A DNA stretch of 64,000 nt, taken from Lasiosphaeris hirsuta (taxonomy: Eukaryota > Ascomycota > Sordariomycetes > Sordariales > Lasiosphaeriaceae). This document shows, in pieces, positions 35,583 through 46,028 of the stretch. The stretch's first letter is position 1, and each line of letters starts with the position of its first letter. The stretch covers positions 1,550,001 to 1,614,000 of the forward strand of contig JAUKUA010000006.1 in assembly GCA_030549175.1 (NCBI GenBank), written 5' to 3'. The notes beneath the pieces were generated by a model that was not told the DNA's origin, made no database searches, and saw only the letters and a list, made by a program, of their open reading frames with translations. A program made the position numbers and the translations under genes.

Positions 35583-36980
35583 TTACGACTCAACCCCCAG
35601 CCCAGCGGAAAACTTGCGTACTATCCAGCCAGCTCCGTTTTCTTCATATTCCTGTTTGGTCACAGCCAGTTTCTCGACGTGTTGATGCTTGGCGAAACTG
35701 GCAGCTCCTAACCAGGTGCTAGTGACAGGATCTTCTGGACGGGCAACTCGAACAATGCAAGAGTCGGGGACCCTCTCGAGAATCTCGGTTTGCAGTCGCT
35801 GGATGAAGTTCTCAAACAAGGAGTTTCCGCCAACAACCACAATGTTAGCTAAAAGGCCGGGCCATAACCCGACAGGCAAAACAGAAAGGGATTGCATAAC
35901 CAAGTCCCCGAGGCCAGGCTGCCTGATGCCAATGTCGGACGGGTTGAAGAGTAGCTCGGGAACAACGAAGCGCTCGTTTCGCAGAGTTAAGATGTCTTCG
36001 GTTGAAACGGCGCCCTTCCGGGCCTTCGCTGAAACTCCTGGCTCGTAGTCTCGGATGACACCATGGAATCGGGTATGAGAGTCGGGTAAGACGTAGTCTT
36101 TGGCAATGCCGGCGCCGGTCAGATAATCTTGGCTCCGTTGCCCCCGAGTGCCCTTCCATGTTTTTTCGAGGTCGCCCTTGAAGTCAAGTGAGATATAACA
36201 GGCAGTCTCCTTCATCTCATTCACAATGTATGGATCGTTACGCATGTCAAAGTGACGGACGGACAGCAGCCTCGTCAGGTAGTTTGTCATGAGCTTCCCG
36301 CCCACATCGAGCCTCCGAATGGCTGGGTGTAATGGTCGGCCTTGTACGATCGGAGTGACGGTGGTATGGGAGTACCCCGAGTCTATCAGCAACATTACCT
36401 CTGCAGGTATATCGATGGTAGTGTCAGGAGTCCTCGGGGTTTGGAAGATGGCTTGAACGTCGTTGTAGGCATTGAAGGCGGGTCCTGGACGAATAGGTGT
36501 TAGCATTATAATATAATCTTGGCGAGTATCTAGGGCGGCCCTACCGTTCCCACGGCAGTAGCTGGCAAATCCAAACTCTTCAAAGACCATCTGATCGCAA
36601 TGCAGTTGAAGAGCGGGCAGCGAGTTGGACTGCTCGGCGAGCACGAGTCGAGTCTCGGAAGGGTCGCATCGCTGGGGCGCCTTGTCGTCGAAGAATTCGC
36701 GGTCCCAGATTTCTTTCTGGGCTTCCCAATTGACAATAAAGCCCTTCTCGACAGGGCGCCGGAAGGCGATCTCGCCAAAGTCCTTGCATTTCTCGAGCTC
36801 AGAGCCGACAAACGTCTTCCTGTGGCGGTCGCGGGCAATGCAGTTGGGAACAACGCGAGGCGCATCTGTCGCCGTGTCGGTCACGAAGCCGGCTTTGATC
36901 GTGCTAGCGCCATTGTCGAGCACTAAGGTCCTCGATGGGGGCGCCGGGCCTGCGGGTTTCGACTTCCTGCCTCCTGCCAT
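35583..36980 (-). CDS. ARP6: Actin-related protein Arp6
   Basis: Nuclear actin-related protein, in other fungi a subunit of the SWR1 complex that deposits histone H2A.Z. Exons 36545-36980 and 35583-36484 with a 60-base intron (GTAGGG...GTCCAG) give 445 aa; the intron is in frame without a stop and would otherwise add 20 residues. Actin fold: phosphate-1 loop LVLDNGASTIKAGF at the N-terminus, phosphate-2 loop LLIDSGYSHTTVTPI, adenosine loop NIVVVGGNSLFENF, and a WLGAASFA end segment. I chose Met at 36980 (MAGGRKSKP) over an ATG 75 bases upstream because Arp6 proteins start just before the first strand. Family call is strong because of length and loop sequences; distinction from Arp5/Arp8 rests on the short length. 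Confidence 0.9.
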   Translation of the reverse strand: MAGGRKSKPAGPAPPSRTLVLDNGASTIKAGFVTDTATDAPRVVPNCIARDRHRKTFVGSELEKCKDFGEIAFRRPVEKGFIVNWEAQKEIWDREFFDDKAPQRCDPSETRLVLAEQSNSLPALQLHCDQMVFEEFGFASYCRGNGRAALDTRQDYIIMLTPIRPGPAFNAYNDVQAIFQTPRTPDTTIDIPAEVMLLIDSGYSHTTVTPIVQGRPLHPAIRRLDVGGKLMTNYLTRLLSVRHFDMRNDPYIVNEMKETACYISLDFKGDLEKTWKGTRGQRSQDYLTGAGIAKDYVLPDSHTRFHGVIRDYEPGVSAKARKGAVSTEDILTLRNERFVVPELLFNPSDIGIRQPGLGDLVMQSLSVLPVGLWPGLLANIVVVGGNSLFENFIQRLQTEILERVPDSCIVRVARPEDPVTSTWLGAASFAKHQHVEKLAVTKQEYEENGAGWIVRKFSAGLGVES

Positions 36981-37655
36981 GCCGGCATGAGCGCTGTCGC
37001 AAATTTGGGATTCGAGGAACCGAGCTCCAAGGCGAGAGCCAAATTCATTTGTCACGTTTTGCTGGGTTCGCGGGGCTGGCTGTAGTGTCCGGGGTTAGGG
37101 TTGTTGCGTGGGCTCGTGCATGGGGTGTTGCGTCACGACTCACTCACGAGTCACGTCACACTGGACCTTTAACCCACGTCGAGCTACAACTCACCAAAAC
37201 CCACTGAAATAAACCGCTATTATTGAAATCACAGACTGCCGGTCCAGTGGCAACCCAATCCTCCAGAATTCCGTTTGCACTGTCCATACAGCGGATTTTA
37301 GAACAGCTGAACGTTGCAGACACGCTCCAATCGCCAAGTCCCAGCCGATCAGGCAGATATGTTTCCTCCGTGCCATGCTGAGAGGCATGCTTATTAACCT
37401 CGTACTCGGCCATGCCTAGTATGATGTGGGATGCCAGCCCCGGAACGCCTCGGCGATCTTCCTTGTTCCATCAAGTGGCTGCTCAGCGCGAGGCTCAACA
37501 TATCGTAGGGCTGACCCCTCTCCTTTTCCACTGCAACGTTCATACGACCCAAAATTGTGTTTTACGAGGGGTACCCAAGCCTCCGACTTCGAAAGCGACG
37601 ATTGTCAAATCCGTTGCGAACTTCGTCATGCTACAACACATAGCACCTCTGCCAA
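36981..37655. other. Upstream region of Arp6
   Basis: Contains GGGGTTAGGGTTGT (about 37090-37103) and the CRE/AP-1-like cluster at 37131-37160. No gene supported. Confidence 0.5.
37131..37160. promoter_or_regulatory. bZIP-type binding-site cluster upstream of Arp6
   Basis: Within 30 bases there are GTCACGACTCAC and GAGTCACGTCAC, nearly palindromic around the centre and containing TGACGT (as ACGTCA) and GAGTCA-type half sites. Such sites are bound by fungal CREB/AP-1/CPC1-like bZIP factors. The site is about 150 bases before the Arp6 ATG. Confidence 0.4.
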
Positions 37656-38661
37656 ATGGCCGCCTTTTTGAACTGGTTTACCCAGACCTTCCCGCCAAAG
37701 CCAACGTTCACCGAAGCGGTGTAACCTGGCAAAAAGGGCGCGTTTTCATCGTCATGGGCGGAAACGCTGGCGTCGGCTACCAGCTCTGCAAGATGCTCTA
37801 TCCCACAGGTGCCACCATCTACAAGGCAACCGATCTCGGGAAAGGGCTGAAGATGCCATCGCCTCCATCCTCGCCTCAGCCAATCTCTCCTCCGCCGCTG
37901 GAACCCTAGAATTCCTTCTCCTTAACCTCAACGACCTCCATTCCGTCAAACACGCCGCCGTCCTCTTCGCCGCCAAGGAATCCCGTCTGGACGTTCTCTG
38001 GAACCAAGCAGGTTTCGGCGCCGAGGCCATCCCCCCCCTTCACCAAGACAGCACAAGGCCTGGATGCCTTCTTCGGCGCCCACTGTGTTGCACATTTACT
38101 CTTCACCGAGTTGCTCATGCCGCAGCTACGCGCAGCCGCTACATCGTCCCCTGCTGGCGACGTGAGGGTTGTGTGGATGGCAAGTACCTTGGCGGAGATC
38201 GCGTCGCCGAAGGGCGAACTAGAGATGGATCGGCTGGAGGGTTGGGGGTCCAGTATAAGTGATTATGCGGCGAGCAAGGTGGGCAATATCGCACTGTGTC
38301 GCGAGTTTGCAAAGAGGAAGAGTACGACCGGGGTGCCGATTCTGACTGTTGTCCAAAATCCGGGAAATCTGTTGACAGGGGCGTTCAGGGGAATAGGGAA
38401 GTTCGCAATGGCGTTTTAAATTTGACCATGCCCTATGACCCCTGGTATGGCGCGTTGACGGAGCTGTATAGTGACCTGTCGCAAGAGTTCACGATGGAGA
38501 ATGAGGGCGCGTACATCATGCCGTGGGGACGGGTGCAGGTGAATAGTCCGAGGGAGGATATACTGGCCGCGATGAAGCCGGTGAGGGAGGGAGGAAAGGA
38601 TTTGGGGAAGGTGTTTTGGGACTGGTGTGAAGAGCAGTGGAAAGGGTTTGTCACGGTGTAG
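37656..38661 (+). pseudogene. Decayed short-chain dehydrogenase/reductase
   Basis: A retinol-dehydrogenase-like SDR is recognisable in pieces: an N-terminal MAAFLNWFTQTFPPKP, the Rossmann motif GRVFIVMGGNAGVGYQL, then ERAEDAI, the WNQAGFGAE segment (normally WNNAG), the active-site region with S-x12-Y-x3-K (SDYAASK) and a C-terminal WGR segment. These pieces lie in successive frames. After the ATG a TAA interrupts at 37722, and frame changes are needed near 37700-37735, 37825-37838, at a run of C (38031-38038), and near 38417 before the final stop at 38661. No intron signals explain all four. The Asn of the NAG motif is also replaced by Gln. Intact length would be about 330 aa. It was probably an NADP-dependent oxidoreductase of specialised metabolism. 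Confidence 0.85.
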
Positions 38662-38689
38662 GGTAGGGTGCTGTGGTCTTCCAAAGGAA

Positions 38690-40186
38690 CAAAGTCTCAG
38701 ACTACTGGCACCGTTTCCGCAGATACCTCCCTCTCCTCGGAATCTACACCACTGAACTCAAAATACTTTTTCCATTCAAGGTCCTCGATCAGATCCTTTG
38801 CAATTTCCTTCTCAAAAGCGATGCAGAGCTCACTCCCTTCGTCCTCACCTGCTGGGGCACCCTCACCCGTCCGCGCCGGGAGAACAACCGCCAGCCCGGC
38901 ACTGGCAGTATCAAAGTGAAAGTGAAAGGCATACGGCTTGGCGAATCCAAAATCGGCCTGGGTAGGCCGCGACGCCAGTCTGTTACGAAGGACATGGGCG
39001 GGTAGCTGTCGCCGCGGAAGAACAGTGCCGTTTTGTCGTGGACAGGGGCGATGGCGGCGAGCATACCAGCCAAGTTCTCTTGCGTGCCGCTGTTAGTAAG
39101 TTGACAAACGTACCTGAGACAAAGAGTTAGCATTTAAAGCGCGCCAATACTAGGGTGCAAGCGGTTGACTCGCCAGGCCAGCTTCGAGAGAGGTGCCTCC
39201 GATATGACTTCTCCGGTGGTCAGCTGCGGCACAGGAGACTGAGCACTTGAACGCCAGCATGAGTACATTCCCCTGGGCACGTTCCGGCATTGGCGGGTCA
39301 TGGAAGCGCGTGCGCATATTGACGCCCTCGCCCCAGACATACTTCTGCTTGAGGTCGGGCTTGAGCAGCTTGGCTCTGTGTTTCGACAAAGTCCGCCAGA
39401 TAAACGCCACGTACGCGCGTCATAGCTCGATACCCAAAAGCTTCCGTCCGCGGGAGTCGCCAGACGCTTCAACTCGGCCGTCTTTCTCTTGGGGAGATGG
39501 AACAGTAACCACTGGTCGACCTTGTGGTCGGTATGCTTCAAGGGTGACACGGGCCTGTCAACTTGCTGGTCCTCGGGAACATCAGCTGCGGTTACCCTGG
39601 AAGAATCCAGACACGCCGGGTTCCAGGTCGGGAGGAGGGGGTTTTCCGGAGTCTTCCAGATAGTAGCGCAGTTTTCAGCGAGCTGATGCAACTCGCCAGC
39701 CCATCCCATGACGTCGTTGGCGTAGTGATGGTGGTGCATCATGAACACCAAACCGCCGTCGATCAGGGTCGCCTTGAAGGCGGCCGCCTTGGGGTGGTTC
39801 TTCGGTTCGACCTCTGACTTCTCGCCATATGTCATAGGGGCGACGCACCAAGTGTCCATATCGCCCAGAGTTTGGGAGACGAAACCCCTTTCCTCGAGAC
39901 CCGAAAAGGAAGGATATTTTTCCTGGTGTTCCGGTCTGTCGAGCCATTGCACGTGAAACTGAACGGTGCTCTCTTTCTTCTTGTGGAAGAACAGCCCTCC
40001 ATTGCCATCAGGGTGCTCCTCGAGCATGCCGCATAGTTGGCGGCACTGGCCGGGGTGATCTCAAGGCCCTGCTTGAGCACCGATATGGCCCTGGGCTTGT
40101 CAGCGTCTGAGAGCTTGAAGATCTCGTCGGCCGGGTCCAATTCCCAACCTCTAGGGTGTAGCTCGTGGATCTGTAGCTCGGACATC
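38690..40186 (-). pseudogene. Decayed Tri101-like acyltransferase
   Basis: Relative of the trichothecene 3-O-acetyltransferase / BAHD-like family, which transfers acetyl from acetyl-CoA. The N-terminal start MSELQIHELHPRGWELDPAD, an HxxxD catalytic motif (HYAND in a histidine run), and segments EGVNMRTRFHDPP and ITDWR-like VTDWR are present. The pieces are in different frames: breaks near 40045, at a CGCG dinucleotide (about 39408-39416), near 39242, and between 38950 and 39000. One apparent genuine intron lies around 39100-39170. The C-terminal DFGF-like motif, normally DFGWG in BAHD enzymes, is in yet another frame. Intact family members are 450-480 aa, which fits the span. No working product is expected. 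It sits head-on to the decayed SDR, only about 30 bases between ends. Confidence 0.85.
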
Positions 40187-40684
40187 TTGGTTGCTGAGCT
40201 GGACCAGCTCACAGCAGGGATTCTGCAGACTTTTGCTGCGTAATATACCCTACTGCCGGACACGGAATCGATGATGATCGACACGCGTTGCTCCGCACTC
40301 GGCTTTGGCTATGCCCAAGTCCTCATCCATTGCAACCCTGCGGTCTGCATCCCGTACTGCGGATCGATACGTCCCTCTTGGGTTAGAATCGAGCGGATGT
40401 GAAGGATCGAGTCTAGTCTACCATACTAGCTCAACATCCAAGCAATCGGTCTCGAGAAGATTGAGACACGTCACAGTCGGGACGTAAGGAAACCTTGGTT
40501 TGGGCCGGCATTGTCATTGGCTTGGGGCTTGTCACTCATGCCAAGGCACCTAGGTGTTGGGTAACCGAATGAATTGAAATGCGAATTCTACAAATAGCTT
40601 TCGGGGACTACATGACGGTCCAGGGTTGATATGACCTAAAGCTTGCGCCTGGACTCCCGCTTCCTAGTGTTACGTACAGAAACC
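40187..40684. other. Intergenic region
   Basis: Between the start of the decayed acyltransferase and the 3' end of the hydrolase gene. No coding feature supported. Confidence 0.5.
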
Positions 40685-42681
40685 TCACCCCACCGGCGCC
40701 TTCCCCATCCTCCTGGTCCTCAGAAAAGGCAAGTCCAGTCCCAGCACGCTCCCAGTCCCCACATCCTTCACGAATACAAAGCGATCCACGGGCTCGCTTC
40801 CGTAGTACATCCAATCCACTAGCGTCCAGTCCAGACAATCGTTCCCACTGATGCCCTTCCCTGGTAACTCGGTATCCGAGTTGAGCAGCAGGTCCGGAGA
40901 GAGTCGCCAGTCTTCTTCGAGAACCTTCCTGCCATCAGCAAGCACGCTTTCCCGGAAGATCCCAGTCGGATACAGTCTGTATACCCCCGTCGTCTCGATT
41001 GACGGTAGGAACTCGCCCACCGTGGCGGCCCACAACTCACCCAAACTCTCCAGAATATCCGTCCCATTCCTCGCCAACCCTATCAGCCTTAGCGATGCCC
41101 CATCCAGCGCTACCGAAGCATTCACCTCGACCTCTCCCGTCTCGCGAGTCGACTTGCCCGCAAAAGCCCCAACATACTCCCTCTTTCCCTCCTCCCTCGC
41201 AGCCCCCTCCAGCGCCGGCACCAAGACACTCAGCGCCGCATCAAAGACGCTCGTCAACGCATCCGCATCCCCCGCCGTAAGTAACACCAGTCCCACCCCA
41301 TACTCATCCAGCAGTGCGATCCTCGCGCGGTATCCATAGGCCGCCCCATCCTTTGCGAAAACCGTGACCGTGTGGCCACCTTGTCCACTCGCCACATCGT
41401 AGCCGGGGAACAGCAGCTCCGGTTCGGGCCGGAAGATCTCCCACGGCGCGCCCACAAAACTGGACCTCGACCCTGTGAAGGCGCGCGGCTGCAGCCACTC
41501 GTTGATCTGCGTCGCAGTGAGGCCCAACGTCGCAGAACGGGACAGGATGGCGTGGAGGAAGGCGGATAGGTCGGACAGGGTGGAGACGAGGCCGCCGCCG
41601 GGGGCGTTGAAGCCGTAGTCGGCGCCCCAGGAGTTGGCGACGGGTGGGATCACGGCGAGGGAGTCGGCGCCAGGGCTGGGGAGGGTCGAGGTCATGTTGA
41701 GGGGTGTAGTGACGGTGCCGAGGAGCTGGGCGTAGCTGAGGTTGGCCTTGGCCGAGAGAGCGAGGGTGAAGAGGGTGAAGGCGATGTTGGAGTATACAGG
41801 GCGTGATTGAGGCGCCGCGATTGGGTAGGTCTTGAGGAGGCCGCTAAGGAGTTCTGGGGGGTGTTAGTGTGAGGATTTTGGGTGGGCGTCGGCAACGGCA
41901 CATACGCTCTTCGCTACAGCCGCCGTTGAGTCCAATTATGCCGCACTCTCGGTAGGCGCTATCGTTGAGGTGAGGGAACCCCAGAGCTTCAAAGTACTCT
42001 TTGATGTAGTAGTATTCCTAGGTCTGTCAACCTATCTCGGCGATGGAGAAGTGATGCAGGAGCGGGTGAAAAAAGGGCCCTTGGACCCTAATCTGAAGAT
42101 AAGTGCGTACCGAGAATCCAACTACAAGACTGCATGTCAGAATAATGATAATGTGTGGAGACGGAGGCAAAATACTTACAATTTGGAGGAATACCAGCCA
42201 GTTGTGACGACAGCTGTCTGAGTGTGATATCCTCCCACGAGATCAACGAGGACTCGTCAGCGAGAGAATGGAGGTATTCGGTGATGGCGTCATCCAAGTT
42301 GAGACCGCTTCGCAGAAGGATCGCGTCTGAGATGACCTTTGAAATAGACCCGATGAGGTACTGCGAGTTTCTATCAAGAGACTTGGTACCATTGACATTG
42401 CCTGATGCAAGGTGGTGGTACTCCCACAATGGAATCGATGGCTCTGCCTGCTCGAGGCCCACAAGACCTATCGACAGTGACACATTGCGAATGTCCCACC
42501 CTCCACGGATCTTGCCCGAGAAAGCCGCGTCCAAGGACCCAGTGAGGTTGGATACCGCAGCCTGTAATGTTTTGGCTTGGGTGAGATTGCGAGGACGGGG
42601 TAGAATGGGACCTTCGGGGTGGCACTCGAGGGCAGCGGCCGCGGCCGGGACAAAAGCAAGAAACTTGAAGAACTTGATCAT
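40685..42681 (-). CDS. Secreted beta-lactamase-fold serine hydrolase with microexon
   Basis: Exons 42180-42681, 42111-42121 (11 bases), 41906-42017, 40685-41853; 597 aa. All splice ends are GT-AG with matching phases, and the microexon supplies FGFS between IPPN and EYYYIKEYFEALGF. A signal peptide precedes Cys20. Class C beta-lactamase / penicillin-binding-protein motifs: SxxK (S112-I-S-K115, in IGSISKV) and the YxN motif (PVYSNIAF), followed by a GGGLVSTLSDLSAFL helix and a GGHTV segment. The C-terminal half matches the extra domain of fungal extracellular members. These fungal enzymes hydrolyse esters or amides of unknown substrates and some are found in specialised metabolism clusters. 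The neighbouring decayed acyltransferase and SDR would fit such a past setting, but this is inference. Confidence 0.9.
42111..42121 (-). other. 11-base microexon
   Basis: Eleven bases flanked by a TTGTAG acceptor and a GTACGC donor. Skipping it would shift the frame of the hydrolase, and including it restores a conserved-looking junction. An ab initio gene caller would probably miss it. Confidence 0.75.
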
Positions 42682-43341
42682 GGCGAAAGTGCTCGGATTG
42701 GTATTCAGCTAACAAGGGAGTTGGTTCACCTAAGGAGACGCACTTGCTTGAGACGCCAAGTTTGAAGGGGGGTCAGTCTTATAGTATTTCGGTATCGAAT
42801 CCATCTAGTCCAAAACAAGGGGTGACGTCTAGCAACTCAGAGACTCCCCCGAAATAGAGCCACAGATGTCATCATGGCATCTGCTTACTCTCCCGAGTCC
42901 CGTCTTGGCCAGCTTGGCAGATATACCCGAGCAATACGACTTGAAACAAAGAGAATACTTTTCGCTAGCTATGGGCATGATGACCGGGGAACTTGGGCCG
43001 CTTTGTCCGCCCCCCAGATTTCATGACCGGGAGTTCGTTAGCCAAGCCGTCGATCTGCGGATGGCTGTGGCGATGACCCATGAGTCCGCGTGGCAACCAC
43101 CCCGAATGCGAAATACGGCACCCCGCGTTCGAGCTGCACACCAATGAGGTCGCAAGAGCACCCTCCGCGGTAAATCGTACTACCACAAGTCGGGTACGGT
43201 CTTATCTCAGGTTTTGCTACGCTATCGTGATCGGGACCTTTGCTGATGCCTGTCACCAAGATGTGTTGCGTTCGTCATAAATCGATTTAATAGTTGCTAC
43301 ATACGAAGCAAAACACTCCGCCGCCACGCCTATTCAAAAGA
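42682..43341. other. Intergenic region
   Basis: Upstream of the hydrolase gene and 3' of the ammonium permease. No feature supported. Confidence 0.5.
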
Positions 43342-45088
43342 TCAATCGGCCTTGACCTGAACAGCAGTGTCAGCTCGATCGGTCGACGCGGCCTGAGACT
43401 GGCCGAGGATAGTGCCGAGAGGTAGCTGGCGCTTCTCAAGCTCCTCAAAGATGTCGCGGTCGCCAATCTCCTCGTCAAAGAACTGATCGCGGTCCAGACC
43501 TTGCTCCTCAGCCTCATCCGTGACACGGAGATGCAGGCCGGGGATGTACTTCATGATCAGCAACAGGAGGCACGAGACAACAAAAGAGTACAGCGCGACG
43601 GCCGTGATCTCGGCAAACTGCTTGCCCACCTGGATTCCGTTGCCGTCGATGCCGCCATGGACCTCGGTGGCGCCATCCAAAAGAGAGACTGGCGAATTTG
43701 TTAGCGCGAGGTCCTGCATAAAATTCAGACAAAGGGGCGCATACTCTTGGACGTAGCAAAGATACCGGTGAGGAAAGCACCAATCATGCCACCAATGCCG
43801 TGCAGTTTGAAGACATCCATGCCCTCATCAATGTTCAACCACGAATCGACATTTTCCATCAAGGCACAACCGACAGCAGTCAAGAAACCAATAACCATCG
43901 AAATCCACGGGCTCACGAAGCCCGCACCCGGTGTGATACCAACAAGACCGGCAATGGCACCCTCGCAGGCGCCGACAACGCTGAACCGGCGGTTGTGCTT
44001 GACGTAGTCGACAAGGACCCATCCGATAACACCAGCCGACGCGGCCGCGTTGGTGTTGAAGAGAACCAGCAGGGCGCGCACCGACATGCTGAGAGTGGAA
44101 CCCCCGTTGAATCCGAACCAGCCAAACCAGATCAGGACGGTGCCAAGGAAGACGAGGGTGACGTTGTGGGCCTTGTTGGTCCTGCCGCTCTCGCCGTTGG
44201 CACCCTTGCGCTTGCCGAGGACAAGAGCATATGCGAGGGCCGAGCAGCCCGAGGCGATGTGGACGGGACCGCCACCAGCGAAGTCGAGAGAGGGGAGCTG
44301 AAAGGGAGAAAGGTCAGATTGCGGGGAGAGTGGGTCGAGCGAGAGGAGATAAACGTACCTGGTACAGCCAACCGTTGGGGTTCCAAGTCCAGCAGGCGAT
44401 GGGGCAATACACGACCGTAGCCCAGCAGAAGCCAAAGACGAGGGATGGGATAATGCGCCCGCGCTCAAAGGCGCCACCGACCACGATCTGGACAGTGCAG
44501 GCGCTATAAATCTTGTCAGCTTCCCCCGAATCAACTCGTTTCCAAACAAAACACATACCAGAAAAGCAGCTGGTAGAAGCAGAATAGGATATCCGGCAGC
44601 GCGCTGCTACCAATCGATGGAGCAGACATGACGCCACGCAGGCCAAAGTTGGCCAGGTCACCAATAAAGGGGCCGGCGGATGCGCTGTACGCCAGCGAGA
44701 AACCCCAGAACATCCATTGGAAGGTGATGACGGCGCTGACCATGAAGGACTGGAACAAGAGAGCAAGAGCCGACTTGCGGCGGGCGAGGCCGCCGTAGAG
44801 AAGACCGATTCCGGGGATGATCAGCCAGACGATGGCGCTGCAGAAGGCGAGATAGACGTGCTGGAACTCGACGCCGGCAAACTGCTCGTTGACGTTGACC
44901 TCGAGCGGGTTTCCGCCCCAGACATCGACTGGCACCTCCTGATGGACACTCTGTCAGCGAAAGACCTTGGATACCAGGTATCCGAGTCAGGGATGACGCG
45001 CGGGGCGCTGGCGGGGGAAAGCGGGACAGCCTACCTCGACGGGTACCTCCTCCTGGCGTTTTGCCAGCATACTGCTAAAGACGGACAT
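43342..45088 (-). CDS. Ammonium permease (Amt/Mep family)
   Basis: Exons 45035-45088, 44559-44938, 44359-44503, 43745-44297, 43342-43688; 492 aa, phases all match. Plasma-membrane NH4+ uptake channel/transporter, about 11 TM helices. Family motifs are visible: WLIIPGIGLLYGGLARRKSA in TM1, FQWMFWGFSLAYS, the signature DFAGGGPVHIASGCSAL, GWFGFNGGS, CEGAIAGLVGITPGAGFV with the pore segment, and FKLHGIGGMIGAFLTGIF with the conserved pore His. The cytoplasmic tail is acidic. The first exon encodes only 18 residues; the internal GTG at 44935 is not the start because the ATG at 45088 splices into it cleanly. Expected regulation is nitrogen catabolite repression by GATA factors; no GATA cluster was scored. 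Confidence 0.94.
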
Positions 45089-46028
45089 GTTGGTCTGCTG
45101 GGGACAACCTCAAGCTCAATACTCTGGATGGCAGTGTCGACAACAAGCAGCAGGCCAGAAGTCCCACCTCTGCCCTCGAGGGGCAGCAGCACCTCATCTT
45201 TAATGCATGACCAACTCGTCGTCCCTCAGAATGCGCGCTCCTATCAGAATTCACGCCAAGCGCGTTCTGGTAGTACGTAGTAGCCCCGTCCGCTAAGCTA
45301 GTGTTGCTGATAACAAAGGCTTGGCTCAGGTCAGGCTCAGTTGTAACGCAGCGTTATTCGCTATACTAATTGATATCGGTCAGAAACCAGGTCGTCGGAG
45401 CTGGGAACGGGCAGAGGAGGAGCGGGACAATTTCGCCTGGTCCGGGCAATCGCCAATATTTGGGGGGGGGGCTTTCCTGGGCACGATCTTGGCGCATGCT
45501 CTGGCGCGGCGGTCTCGCTGGGAGTGGAACCCCTGAGCTGTCGAATCAGCATCTGCTCTGGCCTTCTTTCTGGAGTCTTGTGGGCTGCAGGGGTCGGCTG
45601 TAACCTTGGCATCTTGTTGGGTTGGGGAGTGTTTGTCAGTGATGCCCAGAGGCCAAGACGCTGTCTTATCTCTTGGCGATGCAGAGGGCTAAGGGACAAG
45701 GCTACTTACTGGGCCAAATCCAAAGGACTAATAAGAAGCATGACGCTCAGGTTGTCCTCGCTGCTGTGTAGCAAATGAGGCGGATCGCAAAAAGGCATCT
45801 AGATATCTGTGATAAAGGTGTTAGCGGCTCCTATGTTCGGCTGCTGCGGCAAGACGTGCATCGAGGGAACTTCTAGACTACCCTCCATTCCAGATGCAGC
45901 TGAGGCCAGCCTAACACAGGCACCAATCATGATAAGCGGCCATTGCAGGACTGGAACGATAAGGATTTCTGGCGATTGACCACACACGGTTCCGATATTG
46001 AAGCAACTAATTCTGGCTTCGCGCGAAG
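45089..46028. other. Intergenic region
   Basis: Promoter side of the ammonium permease and 3' side of the dehydrogenase. Contains a G run at about 45462-45470. Open frames here show no domain. Confidence 0.5.

Noticed and set aside
37656..42681. Active secondary-metabolite gene cluster
   Set aside because: Two of three candidate enzymes are broken and there is no PKS, NRPS or terpene synthase in the window.
44933..44938. GTG at 44935 as start of the ammonium permease
   Set aside because: Nuclear fungal genes start at ATG; a clean 96-base intron connects to an ATG at 45088 and restores a natural N-terminus.
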